From contig BAAFRX010000001.1 in the NCBI GenBank assembly GCA_045866275.1, forward strand, positions 124,001 to 188,000: a stretch of DNA of 64,000 nucleotides, read 5' to 3'. Source of the DNA: Sideroxyarcus sp045866275. Lineage in GTDB: Bacteria > Pseudomonadota > Gammaproteobacteria > Burkholderiales > Gallionellaceae. The stretch's first letter is position 1. Every line of letters starts with the position of its first letter. Positions 25,545-35,841 of the stretch are shown one piece after another. The translations under genes and the position numbers were made by a program. The notes under the pieces are model-generated. The model saw nothing but the letters and a program-made list of their open reading frames with translations. It was not told the DNA's origin and made no database searches.

Positions 25545-27689
25545 ATGAATAAATATCTCAAATATGGTTTGTGGTGTGCGGGCGGGATGGCTTTGCTGGT
25601 TTTGGGTGTGGTTGCTTACGTTGCGCTGACATTGGATCCGAATACATACAAGCCGCAGATTATTCAGGCGGTTAAGGAGAGTGCGCATCGCACCTTGAAA
25701 CTGGACGGGGACATCAGGCTGGTCTTCTTTCCAAACCTGGGGGTTCGCCTGGATTCGGTCTCATTATCCGAATTTGAAAGTGCGCAGGAATTCGCCGCGA
25801 TAGATCATGTTGATGTGTCGCTTGCCTTGTGGCCGCTGTTGTCGAAACGAATCATCGTGGATGGCGTGGCGGTGAGCGGCCTCAAGGTGCATGTCGTGAA
25901 ATTCAAGAATGGGGAAACCAATTTTGGTGATCTGGCGGGGGGGGCTTCGTCGGAACAGCCGGAGCAACGGCCTGCAACAGGCGCGCCGTTCAAACTTGAC
26001 ATCGCGTCAGTGAAAATTGAACGGGCCGCATTAACTTTCCGGGATGAGACTCGCCACGCGGACTATCGCGTTGATGACCTGAACCTTGAGACGGGTCGTA
26101 TTACGAATGGCGTGTCGAGCCCGATCGATTTTTCGGGGCATCTGGTGACGAACCAGCCACCGCTGGATGTCCGGCTTAAACTGAAAACCTGGCTGACTTT
26201 TGATTTGGAAAAGAATTTTTATCAGATCAAGTCGCTGAATGCGAAAGCGGAAGGAGTGAAAGATCGCGACACGTTTGAAGTGAATTTGGATGTGCCCGAA
26301 TTTGAAATCGAGAAAAATCAGTTTTCCGGCAAGGATGTCAAACTCAACGCCAAGCTGGATGCGGCGTTGGATAATGTTCTGATCGCGTTATCGCTGCCGG
26401 CCCTGAAGGGTGATTCAGAGAAATTTAATCTGAACGGGCTTTCAATCAAGGCCGATATCAAGAAGCCGGAACAGGCGTTCAACCTGAACGTGGATACCTC
26501 TGTAACCGGGACGCTGAAGACACAACAATTCAATCTGCCTGATTTGGCTGTCGCCCTGAACGCGATTGGAGATCAGTTGCCGGGCAAGAATATACGGGGT
26601 GAATTGAAAGGCAGTTTGCAAGCCGATCTTGGACGAAAAAGCATCCAGACCAATCTGGCGGGCAGGCTGATGCAAAGCCAGATCAAGCTGAAGTTGGCCG
26701 TCAAGAATTTTACAGAACCCGCCATTCGCTATGACGTGGAGGCAGACCGATTCGATGCAGATCCGTTGATCACGCCGGCGCCAGCCGGTACGTCCGTCGC
26801 GGGAACCCAAGCCGCAGAACTGGAGCAACCTTTTGATTTGTCCGCCTTGAGAACCCTGAACGTGGAAGGAAGCCTGCGCGTGGGGGAATTCAAGGCGGCC
26901 CAGCTGAAAATGAATAAGCTGCGCCTTGATTTAAGCGCAAAGCATGGAATCCTGAAAGTGACAACGTTTTCGGCCAATCTGTATCAAGGTGGCATGAACA
27001 GTGACATGGTGCTGAATGTTACACAGCCACAACCGCAGTTTTCGGTGAACGCCAGACTGAATGCGATCGAGATAGGCCCCCTCCTGGTCGACGCCCTGAA
27101 GAAGGATTTCATCGAAGGCAAGGGCAATGTGGGGATCAACGTCGTCACGCGGGGAGACCGTGTTAGTGCGTTGAAAAAAAACTTGAACGGAACGCTGTCC
27201 ATTTATCTTTCGGATGGCGCGGTGAAGGGGGTGAACCTGGCGAAGATCGTGCGTGAAATCGGCCCGCGTGGGAACACAACGCAGGGTGTCGATCAACGGG
27301 AAAAAACCGACTTCAGCGAAATGAAAGCCAGCTTCAAGATTGCCAATGGCGTCGCATATAACGATGACTTGATGCTGAAATCTCCCTTTGTGCGCGTGGG
27401 CGGGAAGGGAGAAATCGATGTGGGTAAAGACCGCATGAATTACCTGGTAAAAGCCACGATCGCGGGAACCCTGGAAGGTCAGGGGGGTAAGGATCGTGTT
27501 GGCGGATTAACAATTCCGGTTCGTCTGGTTGGGCCGTTCGCTGCTTTGAAATACACGCCCGACCTTGGTTCGATGATCTCGGATAACGCGAAGCAGAAAG
27601 TGAAAGATGCCCTTGGGGCGGGCCAGGGGAATGCCAAGACAAAAATTGGAGACGAGTTGAACAAGGGGCTGCGGGGCTTGTTCAAGTGA
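25545..27689 (+). CDS. AsmA-family protein
   Basis: Large envelope protein of 714 residues with one N-terminal membrane anchor (LWCAGGMALLVLGVVAYVAL, residues 9-28) and a long periplasmic part rich in beta-strand repeats. The family start is clear: DPNTYKPQIIQAVKESAHRT, then LDGDIRLVFFPNLGV. The C-terminal third holds the AsmA domain (LNGTLSIYLSDGAVKGVNLA near residue 547). AsmA-like proteins are linked to outer-membrane biogenesis and phospholipid transport between membranes. Codon use is less GC-rich than in the neighbours (many AAA, GAT and TTG codons). It is followed 56 bp later by mutY. Confidence 0.9.
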   Translation: MNKYLKYGLWCAGGMALLVLGVVAYVALTLDPNTYKPQIIQAVKESAHRTLKLDGDIRLVFFPNLGVRLDSVSLSEFESAQEFAAIDHVDVSLALWPLLSKRIIVDGVAVSGLKVHVVKFKNGETNFGDLAGGASSEQPEQRPATGAPFKLDIASVKIERAALTFRDETRHADYRVDDLNLETGRITNGVSSPIDFSGHLVTNQPPLDVRLKLKTWLTFDLEKNFYQIKSLNAKAEGVKDRDTFEVNLDVPEFEIEKNQFSGKDVKLNAKLDAALDNVLIALSLPALKGDSEKFNLNGLSIKADIKKPEQAFNLNVDTSVTGTLKTQQFNLPDLAVALNAIGDQLPGKNIRGELKGSLQADLGRKSIQTNLAGRLMQSQIKLKLAVKNFTEPAIRYDVEADRFDADPLITPAPAGTSVAGTQAAELEQPFDLSALRTLNVEGSLRVGEFKAAQLKMNKLRLDLSAKHGILKVTTFSANLYQGGMNSDMVLNVTQPQPQFSVNARLNAIEIGPLLVDALKKDFIEGKGNVGINVVTRGDRVSALKKNLNGTLSIYLSDGAVKGVNLAKIVREIGPRGNTTQGVDQREKTDFSEMKASFKIANGVAYNDDLMLKSPFVRVGGKGEIDVGKDRMNYLVKATIAGTLEGQGGKDRVGGLTIPVRLVGPFAALKYTPDLGSMISDNAKQKVKDALGAGQGNAKTKIGDELNKGLRGLFK

Positions 27690-27745
27690 CCGGGAAAGGA
27701 CCTTGTGTGCGGCGTGTCTGACCGGCAGGGCAGCGGACTGCAGTG

Positions 27746-28840
27746 ATGGCCAGTTTTGCAAATCGTCTTATCGCGTGGCAGCGCGCGCATGGCCGCAATG
27801 ACCTGCCCTGGCAGGGGGCGGAGGTGTACCAAATCTGGCTGTCCGAGATCATGCTGCAACAAACTCAAGTTGCCACGGTTATCCCCTTTTATCTGCGGTT
27901 TATCGCGGCTTTCCCGAATATCCACGCGCTTGCGTCAGCCTCGGAAGAGCAGGTGCTGGCCTGTTGGAGCGGGCTGGGTTACTACGCGCGCGCGCGCAAT
28001 CTGCGCCGCGCGGCACAAATCATCGTGGAAAAATACAAGGGCGAGTTTCCCCGCCGATATGAGCAGATACTGGAACTTCCCGGTATTGGCCGTTCCACGG
28101 CAGCCGCCATTGGTGCGCTGGCCTATGCCGACCATCTTGCGATTCTGGATGGGAATGTGAAACGCGTGCTGGCGCGTTACTGCGGTATTTCGGGGTGGGC
28201 GGGCGAACAAAAAGTGGCAGCGCGGCTGTGGCAACAGGCCGATGCGCTGCTACCTTCGGCAACACACGTGGCGAGCGAGGACAGGCTTGACGGTGGCGTG
28301 CCCAATACCAGGATTGCCACGTACACCCAAGCCATGATGGATCTGGGCGCCACCGTGTGCGTTCGCCATCAGCCCAGATGCGGAATGTGTCCGGTGCGAA
28401 CCGACTGTGTTGCCCTGCAGACCGGGCGTCTCGCCACGCTGCCCAGTCCCCGTCCGCGCAAAATTGTACCGGAACGGCAAGCCACCTTTCTATTGCTGAT
28501 GCATGAGCAAGAAATCTGGCTGGAGAAACGCTTGTCCAGTGGTATCTGGGGCGGGTTGTGGTGTCCGCCGCAATTCGATCATGAGACGGCGGCAAGGGAC
28601 TGGTTTGAGCGCACTGGGCTGGACGCGACTGGCGGGGAACGGTTGGCGCCATTCACCCATGCTTTCACCCACTTTAGGCTGCATATCACGCCGTTGAAGA
28701 TTCGGCTTGCACGCAAGCCGGTGCAGGCCGCCCAGCCGGGGGGTGTTTGGCTGGACGTGACAGACGCGTTAGATGCGGCGATTCCCGTTCCGGTCAGACA
28801 GCTCTTGCTGAAGGTGAAGCAAACATCGGCCGGCAGATGA
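27746..28840 (+). CDS. mutY: A/G-specific adenine DNA glycosylase
   Basis: Removes adenine mispaired with 8-oxoguanine; 364 residues from ATG (a GTG lies one codon earlier). The catalytic Glu segment SEIMLQQTQVATV is near residue 37, the helix-hairpin-helix LPGIGRSTAAAIG near residue 112, and the catalytic Asp in LDGNVKRVLAR near residue 132. The [4Fe-4S] loop is C-x6-C-x2-C-x5-C (CVRHQPRCGMCPVRTDC). A C-terminal NUDIX-like recognition domain follows. It converges on bepA with only 3 bp between the stop codons. Confidence 0.96.
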   Translation: MASFANRLIAWQRAHGRNDLPWQGAEVYQIWLSEIMLQQTQVATVIPFYLRFIAAFPNIHALASASEEQVLACWSGLGYYARARNLRRAAQIIVEKYKGEFPRRYEQILELPGIGRSTAAAIGALAYADHLAILDGNVKRVLARYCGISGWAGEQKVAARLWQQADALLPSATHVASEDRLDGGVPNTRIATYTQAMMDLGATVCVRHQPRCGMCPVRTDCVALQTGRLATLPSPRPRKIVPERQATFLLLMHEQEIWLEKRLSSGIWGGLWCPPQFDHETAARDWFERTGLDATGGERLAPFTHAFTHFRLHITPLKIRLARKPVQAAQPGGVWLDVTDALDAAIPVPVRQLLLKVKQTSAGR

Positions 28841-28843
28841 ATT

Positions 28844-30265
28844 TCATTTGCGTTGGCGCTGTGCGTTCAGGATTTCACGATACTGTTTAAGTTCGGTCTC
28901 GATTATGGAAAGTTGGTAATAGTCGTTTCCCGCCCGCTTCGCCAACTCCAGCTGCTCGACCGCACCGCGTAAATTTCCGTGCAAAATTTCGTAATAGGCC
29001 AGTACATGATGAGCTTCCTGAGGACGCCGCAATGCGGTGTAAGCGCGTGCCTGCAGTTCGTAAAGTTTGGCGTTGTTTTCATCGCGTGCAATTTCCTTGT
29101 CGAGCAGGGCCAGCGCTTCGGCATATTGCTGCTGATTCAACAGCACGGAGACATAGTCCAGAATCAATGCCAGATGATGGGGATGGTTCTTAAGGGCGGC
29201 ACGATAGAACTCGGTGACCCGTTGATCCTGCCATTCTTTCTGCCGGATGATGCCGAGCAGCGTGGTGATCGTGGCGTTGGGCGGTGCGGTGCGGTAGAGC
29301 GTGTCCATTTCCCGGCCGGCGCGGGTGGTTTCCCGATTCCTCAATAAGGCGAGCACCAATCCATAGCGTTGCGCCAGCGGATTGCCGTATTTCTGGTCTC
29401 CCAGGGCCTGCTCGAAATAGCTGATCGCGTCTTGCGGTGTCCGCTGTGAGGCAACGACGCGGGCGCGCATCAGCTGGAAGTCCAGCGTATCTTCCACCAG
29501 CCTGAACGGAATCTGCTGTACGCGATTACCCACGTCGGCGACCCGTTCGAGCGTGAGCGGGTGGGTGCGCAAATAGCTCGGGGCATTGCCCTCGATCAGC
29601 CGGGTGGCTTTTTGCAGGCGCTCAAAAAAACTGGGCATGGCATAGGGATCAAAACCGGATCGTTGCAGGAGGCCGACGCCGATCCGGTCTGCCTCTTTCT
29701 CATACTCGCGGGTGAAATTAAGCTGATGTTGGATCAGGCCACCCTGGGCGCCGATGATGCCGGCTTGTGCGGCATCCGGATTGCTCCGGGCAGCCAGGAT
29801 GGCGACCGCAACCGTCGCGAGCGCGGCAAGCGAATCATACTTCTGGCCGGACACCATGCGTGCCAGATGGTGCTGGGTGACGTGCGAGATTTCGTGGCTT
29901 AACACCGACGCCAACTCGGATTCGGTTTGCGTCAACAGGATTAGCCCGGTATTGACGCCGATGAACCCGCCGGGCATGGCAAACGCATTGATGGCGGCGT
30001 CATCCATCACAAAGAATTCAAACGGCTGTCCGGGTTCGCTGCTGTTGGCGACGAGACGCCGGCCCAATCGATTGAGGTAGTTCGTCAACTCCGGATCGTC
30101 CAGATAGCGGTCGCTGGCACGGATCTGCAACATGCTTTGCTCGCCGATCTGGCGTTCCACCAGCGGCGATATCACGGTCTGCGACTCGTCCCCCAGATCG
30201 GGCAGGCCATCGGCCGCAAGGGGCGGCGCCACCAGGAGCAGCAAGGCGAAAATGATTTTTTGCAT
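28844..30265 (-). CDS. bepA: BepA-type periplasmic M48 metalloprotease with TPR repeats
   Basis: Periplasmic zinc protease and chaperone of outer-membrane protein assembly; 473 residues from the ATG that begins a signal peptide (MQKIIFALLLLVAPPLAADG). The zinc site HEISHVTQHH is near residue 130, with a downstream EKEADRIG supplying the third ligand. The C-terminal half is made of tetratricopeptide-like helices (for example PNATITTLLGIIRQKEWQDQ). Longer in-frame starts exist upstream but would overrun the signal peptide and the divergent kinase gene. Identified by the combination of M48 and TPR parts. Confidence 0.9.
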   Translation of the reverse strand: MQKIIFALLLLVAPPLAADGLPDLGDESQTVISPLVERQIGEQSMLQIRASDRYLDDPELTNYLNRLGRRLVANSSEPGQPFEFFVMDDAAINAFAMPGGFIGVNTGLILLTQTESELASVLSHEISHVTQHHLARMVSGQKYDSLAALATVAVAILAARSNPDAAQAGIIGAQGGLIQHQLNFTREYEKEADRIGVGLLQRSGFDPYAMPSFFERLQKATRLIEGNAPSYLRTHPLTLERVADVGNRVQQIPFRLVEDTLDFQLMRARVVASQRTPQDAISYFEQALGDQKYGNPLAQRYGLVLALLRNRETTRAGREMDTLYRTAPPNATITTLLGIIRQKEWQDQRVTEFYRAALKNHPHHLALILDYVSVLLNQQQYAEALALLDKEIARDENNAKLYELQARAYTALRRPQEAHHVLAYYEILHGNLRGAVEQLELAKRAGNDYYQLSIIETELKQYREILNAQRQRK

Positions 30266-30350
30266 GGCGATATGATAGCACCGCACAGGATTCGGTTCCC
30301 GCGCTGGACAGCCCCGCGCCAAGATCGCAGAATGTCCCCTCCTCCAGGCT

Positions 30351-31646
<1,296 letters not shown>

Positions 31647-31656
31647 GGAGGCAAAC

Positions 31657-31887
31657 ATGAGCGAGTTCGATGCAGAACTGGACGTGCGGCGACTGGCTTG
31701 TCCGTTGCCGATCCTGCGCACCAAGAAGGCGCTGGCGGAAATGCCGGCCGGGCAGGTGTTGCGTGTGGTGGCGACCGACCGGGGTGCGCTGAAGGACTTT
31801 CCCGACTTCTGCGCCAAGACCGGTCATGAACTGATCTCGGCGGTAACCTTGGGCGAGGAATTCGTGTTCCTGATTCGCCGCCGCTGA
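31657..31887 (+). CDS. TusA-family sulfur carrier
   Basis: Small protein of 76 residues with the family motif CPLPILRTKKAL, in which Cys15 would carry sulfur as persulfide. Length and fold pattern fit TusA/SirA-like carriers, which pass sulfur to tRNA thiolation, molybdenum cofactor or sulfur oxidation enzymes. Placed 10 bp after the kinase gene with a good GAGGAGG site, so the two are cotranscribed. No DsrE or rhodanese partner is nearby, leaving the pathway open. Confidence 0.88.
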   Translation: MSEFDAELDVRRLACPLPILRTKKALAEMPAGQVLRVVATDRGALKDFPDFCAKTGHELISAVTLGEEFVFLIRRR

Positions 31888-31920
31888 TCTAGAGGTTCCC
31901 TGAACTCATTCTGCGGCCGG

Positions 31921-34900
31921 TCAGCCGAGTTTGCCGCGCTGTGTTTGCAATTGCGCCAAGGTCGTGCCGAAACCTGACAGCCGTTGTTTTTCCTGTTCGA
32001 CTACTGCGGCAGGCGCCCGGGCGACAAAGCTCTCGTTGCCCAATTTGGCTTGCGCCTTGTTGATCTCGTTGGAAAGGCGCGCGATCTCCTTGTCCAGGCG
32101 CTCGCGCTCGGCAGCGGCGTCAATCTCCACCTTCAGCATCAGCTTGAAGGTGCCGACGATGGAAACGGGCGCGTCTCCTTCCGGCAATTCCGCGACCACA
32201 TTCACTTCGCTCAACTTGCCCAAGCTGCTGATGTAGGGCGCGAGCGCGGTCAGTACGACTGCATCGCCTGCTGCGATCAGCGGCACGCGGGCGGCGGGCG
32301 ACAGGTTCATCTCGCTGCGCAAGCTGCGGCAGGCCGTGGTGAGTTCCTGCAACAGCGCAACCTGCGCGCTGGCGGCTGCGTCGATCTTGCTGCTGTCGGC
32401 CTTGGGGTAGGCTTGCAACATGATGCTGTCGCCCTGGGCATTCGCCAGCGGCGCGACCGACTGCCACAGCTCTTCCGTGATGAACGGGATGATGGGATGC
32501 GCCAGGCGCAGGATGGTCTCCAGCACCCGTACCAGGGTGCGGCGCGTGGCGCGTTGCCGCGCAAGGATCGAAACATTGCTTTCCTCGACCGCTCCCTCGC
32601 CCTCCGGGAGAGGGTTGGGGTGAGGGAATGCCAGTTGAACTTTCGCCAGTTCCACGTACCAGTCGCAGTAAGTGTTCCATACCAGCTCGTACACCGTGCG
32701 CGCGGCCATGTCGAAACGGTAGTCGGCGAAGTGCGTCGCCATCTCGGCTTCGGCCTTCTGCAATTCGCTGATCATCCACTTGTCGGCGAATGAGAATTCC
32801 AGCGGCAATGATTGGCTACGACTAACTTGCTGCGCAAGTAAGTCTTCGCCGAAACTCCGCTGCGCTTCGTTTTCATCCAGTCCCACATCCTTGCCTTCGC
32901 AATTCATCAGCACGAAACGGGTGGCGTTCCACAGTTTGTTGCAGAAGTTGCGGTAGCCTTCGCAGCGCTGCATGTCGAACTTGATGTCGCGGCCGGGCGA
33001 GGCGAGCGAGGCAAAGGTGAAGCGCAGTGCATCGGTGCCGAAGGCGGTGATGCCTTGCGGGAACTCCTTGCGCGTGCGCTTTTCGATCTGCTCCGCTTGT
33101 TTCGGATTCATCAATCCGGTGGTACGTTTCTTCACCAGGTCTTCGATGCCGATACCGTCGATCAGGTCGATGGGATCGAGCACGTTGCCCTTGGACTTGG
33201 ACATCTTCTGGCCTTCCGCGTCGCGGATCAGGCCGTGCACATAAACGTCCTTGAACGGAATTTTTCCGGTGATGTGTTTGGTCATCATCACCATGCGCGC
33301 CACCCAGAAGAAGATGATGTCGAAGCCGGTGACCAGCACGGAAGAGGGTAGGTATTGCTGCACGAACGGGTTCTGCTGTGCGAACGGTTTGTTCATTTCC
33401 CAGTCAAGCGTGGAGAACGGCCACAGCGCGGAGGAGAACCAGGTGTCGAGCACGTCGTTGTCGCGGGTAAGGTGTAACTCAGGGTCTTTCAACCCACCCA
33501 TTGCCCAAGAGTCATTAGGATTTTGGGCGAGCAGCTTTTTACATTTATTTTTGAATTGCTCCACTGCTTCATCAAGGCTTCTAGCAACGAATATGCCGCC
33601 CATAGCGTCATACCACGCCGGTATCTGATGTCCCCACCATAGTTGGCGCGAGATGCACCAGTCTTGTATATTGTTGAGCCACTGGTTGTAGGTGTTCACC
33701 CAGTTCTCTGGATGGAACTTGATCTCACCGGAGCTCACACATTCCAGCGCTTGCTCGGTGATGCTCTTGCCGTTCGCGCTTGGTTTGCTCATGGCGACGA
33801 ACCATTGGTCGGTGAGCATAGGCTCGATGACCACGCCGGTGCGGTCGCCGCGCGGCACTTTGAGTTTGTGCTTGTCAGCCTTGATGAACAGGCCTGCGGC
33901 TTCGAGGTCGGCAACAATCTCTTTGCGGGCAACAAACCTATCCATGCCAGCATACTTTTTGGGCATATCAAGGGTGGCCAAGAAATGGCCGTCGGGAGTT
34001 AAGACTTCGGCAACTTGAGGGATATGCGCATTCAAATGTAAGGAGACAATCATCTCCAGCTTGTGGCGTTGCCCAACGGCATAGTCGTTGAAGTCATGCG
34101 CAGGGGTGACCTTGACCACGCCGGTGCCGAATTCTTTATCGACATATTCATCCGCGATGATGGGGATCGTGCGGTCGCACAGCGGCAGCGTAACCTGCTT
34201 GCCGATGAGGTGTTTATAACGTTCGTCTTCCGGATGCACCATCACCGCCACGTCGCCGAGCATGGTTTCGGGTCTAGTGGTGGCCACGGTTAAATGCCCT
34301 GAACCATCCGCCAGTGGGTAGCGGATGTGATACATCAAACCGTCTTCTTCTGCCTGCACCACTTCCAAATCGGACACGGCTGTGCCGAGTTTTACATCCC
34401 AGTTCACCAGACGTTTGCCGCGATAAATCAGCCCCTCGTTGTACAGGCGCACGAAGGTTTCGGTGACGGTCTTGTTGAGGTCGGCATCCATGGTGAAACG
34501 TTCGCGCGACCAGTCAGGCGAAGTGCCGAGGCGGCGCATCTGGCGGGTGATGGTGTCGCCAGAGAATTTCTTCCATTCCCACACCTTCTCGATGAATTTC
34601 TCGCGGCCGAGGTCGTGGCGCGAGGTGCCTTGCGCATCGAGTTGACGCTCGACGACGATCTGGGTGGCGATGCCCGCGTGGTCGGTGCCCGGTTGCCACA
34701 GCGTGTTGTCGCCGCGCATGCGGTGGTAACGCGTGAGCGCATCCATCAAGGTCTGGTTGAAACCGTGCCCCATGTGCAACGTGCCCGTAACGTTGGGTGG
34801 CGGTAGTTGGATGCAGAAAGATTCGGATTTGTGCGGGTCGAGTCCGGCCTTGAAATAGCCTGCGCTTTCCCAGACGGGATACCAGTGCGATTCGATGTCT

Positions 34901-34938
34901 TTGGGGTCGAAACTTTTTGCGAGTTCTTTGTGAGTCAT
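31921..34938 (-). CDS. valS: Valyl-tRNA synthetase with an in-frame palindromic insert
   Basis: Charges tRNA-Val; class I aminoacyl-tRNA synthetase of 1005 residues. The HIGH-type motif is HMGHGF near residue 57 and KMSKS is present (KMSKSKGNV), with editing domain and anticodon-binding region between and after. A C-terminal coiled coil (RERLDKEIARLSNEINKAQA) closes it. Within the anticodon-binding region a GC-rich palindrome is read in frame as PHPNPLPEGEG, adding about a dozen residues in a loop after YVELAKVQLAF. The start is ATG at 34938; a likely extended -10 promoter lies 70 bp upstream. Confidence 0.96.
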   Translation of the reverse strand: MTHKELAKSFDPKDIESHWYPVWESAGYFKAGLDPHKSESFCIQLPPPNVTGTLHMGHGFNQTLMDALTRYHRMRGDNTLWQPGTDHAGIATQIVVERQLDAQGTSRHDLGREKFIEKVWEWKKFSGDTITRQMRRLGTSPDWSRERFTMDADLNKTVTETFVRLYNEGLIYRGKRLVNWDVKLGTAVSDLEVVQAEEDGLMYHIRYPLADGSGHLTVATTRPETMLGDVAVMVHPEDERYKHLIGKQVTLPLCDRTIPIIADEYVDKEFGTGVVKVTPAHDFNDYAVGQRHKLEMIVSLHLNAHIPQVAEVLTPDGHFLATLDMPKKYAGMDRFVARKEIVADLEAAGLFIKADKHKLKVPRGDRTGVVIEPMLTDQWFVAMSKPSANGKSITEQALECVSSGEIKFHPENWVNTYNQWLNNIQDWCISRQLWWGHQIPAWYDAMGGIFVARSLDEAVEQFKNKCKKLLAQNPNDSWAMGGLKDPELHLTRDNDVLDTWFSSALWPFSTLDWEMNKPFAQQNPFVQQYLPSSVLVTGFDIIFFWVARMVMMTKHITGKIPFKDVYVHGLIRDAEGQKMSKSKGNVLDPIDLIDGIGIEDLVKKRTTGLMNPKQAEQIEKRTRKEFPQGITAFGTDALRFTFASLASPGRDIKFDMQRCEGYRNFCNKLWNATRFVLMNCEGKDVGLDENEAQRSFGEDLLAQQVSRSQSLPLEFSFADKWMISELQKAEAEMATHFADYRFDMAARTVYELVWNTYCDWYVELAKVQLAFPHPNPLPEGEGAVEESNVSILARQRATRRTLVRVLETILRLAHPIIPFITEELWQSVAPLANAQGDSIMLQAYPKADSSKIDAAASAQVALLQELTTACRSLRSEMNLSPAARVPLIAAGDAVVLTALAPYISSLGKLSEVNVVAELPEGDAPVSIVGTFKLMLKVEIDAAAERERLDKEIARLSNEINKAQAKLGNESFVARAPAAVVEQEKQRLSGFGTTLAQLQTQRGKLG
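32591..32628 (-). repeat. GC-rich palindromic repeat in frame within valS
   Basis: CTCCCTCGCCCTCCGGGAGA followed by GGGTTGGGGTGAGGGAA. On the coding strand it encodes FPHPNPLPEGEGA. It is nearly identical in sequence and frame to the unit in nrdJ and shares the CCCTCCGGGAGAGGG core with one in the MmeI-like gene. Confidence 0.8.
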
Positions 34939-34974
34939 GATCGTGCGGTATGTATGTCAGAGATGCGGCGCAAA

Positions 34975-35000
34975 GCCTGTCCTGAGCGTGTCGAAGAAGG
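34975..35000. repeat. Dispersed short repeat in the valS leader
   Basis: GCCTGTCCTGAGCGTGTCGA followed by AGAAGG. The motif resembles a short sequence I have often seen between genes in proteobacterial genomes. It lies between the probable valS promoter and the start codon, so it should be part of the valS mRNA leader. Confidence 0.45.
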
Positions 35001-35005
35001 GCGCG

Positions 35006-35014
35006 ATTATACCA
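35006..35014 (-). promoter_or_regulatory. Probable extended -10 promoter of valS
   Basis: On the minus strand the sequence TTGGTATAAT contains a perfect TATAAT preceded by TGG, an extended -10 element, which explains the lack of a clear -35 box. It is about 70 bp upstream of the valS ATG. Confidence 0.5.
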
Positions 35015-35084
35015 ACTCCGCATGGCGCCCGAGGCGGGCTGTCGGCTGCGGCGCGTTACGACTCCGCCGCACCGTGTCGGAGGG

Positions 35085-35399
35085 TCAGTCCATGTCCGTT
35101 CGATCCTGTGCCTTGCGGATCAGTTGCGGCAGTTCGTTCTTCAATTCGGTGATGGCTGCGTCGATTGCCCATTGTTGGGCGATGGCCAGGTGGGCTTTCA
35201 GTTTTTCGGCAAACACGGTTTCAAGATAGGTTTCGAGCGTTTGCTGCAAGCGGGGTTCAGCGTTCAGCGCGATGTCCGGGGGCGGTGCCGGTGGGGTTTC
35301 CTGCGCCACGTCGGTCAGCAGCGGCAGATCGTCCGCCGGATTGCCCGCGATTTCGGTCAACAGCGGGATGTCGGGTGCAAATTCTTCCGGGCCGCTCAT
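35085..35399 (-). CDS. Conserved small acidic protein (DUF2486-like)
   Basis: Protein of 104 residues with an acidic, Pro-rich first half and a helical second half. The first half carries two short repeats, IPLLTEIAG and LPLLTDVAQ; the second half (QQTLETYLETVFAEKLKAHL) looks amphipathic. It resembles a betaproteobacterial family of unknown function often placed after holC. The ATG overlaps the holC stop (ATGA), so the two genes are translationally coupled. A link to the DNA polymerase III clamp loader or to valS is inferred from position only. Confidence 0.6.
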   Translation of the reverse strand: MSGPEEFAPDIPLLTEIAGNPADDLPLLTDVAQETPPAPPPDIALNAEPRLQQTLETYLETVFAEKLKAHLAIAQQWAIDAAITELKNELPQLIRKAQDRTDMD

Positions 35400-35821
35400 C
35401 TGTGGGGCCCGGCAAGCTTGGTGTGGCCGAGTTCATAACCGCGGTCGCGGTAATACTTGAAGCGCAGGCGTCCGCGTGCAGCCTCTTCTTCGCTGCAACC
35501 GACGATCTCGATCACGCGCTCGAAGCGGCTGAAGAACGTCACGCATTCCTCGTGCAGACTGATCAGCAATTCGGAGTGGGGGAAATTTTCGTCGCGCCCA
35601 ATCACCACCGGCATGCCGGCCGCTTCCGCCTCGTGACTGCGGCAGTGCGGCATGAAGGCGGTGGCGGGATAGTGCCACAGCAGTTTATCCAGCTTGTCGG
35701 CCAAATCGTCGTCCGGCACATGCAGCAACACGCGCGCGCCGTTTTGCATCGCCTCGTGGCTCAATTCGCACGCGGTGCGCAACCTGTCTGCGCTGCCGGA
35801 ATAGAACTCGACTTTGGTCAT
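35396..35821 (-). CDS. holC: DNA polymerase III chi subunit
   Basis: Clamp-loader accessory subunit that contacts single-stranded DNA-binding protein; 141 residues. The family start TKVEFYSG, the stretch LLWHYPATAFMPHCRS near residue 47 and FFSRFERVIEIVG near residue 96 are characteristic. It lies between pepA (20 bp upstream) and the small acidic gene it overlaps, in the common pepA-holC-valS order. Confidence 0.93.
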   Translation of the reverse strand: MTKVEFYSGSADRLRTACELSHEAMQNGARVLLHVPDDDLADKLDKLLWHYPATAFMPHCRSHEAEAAGMPVVIGRDENFPHSELLISLHEECVTFFSRFERVIEIVGCSEEEAARGRLRFKYYRDRGYELGHTKLAGPHR

Positions 35822-35841
35822 TGGCTCGGGGGTGGCGTCCT

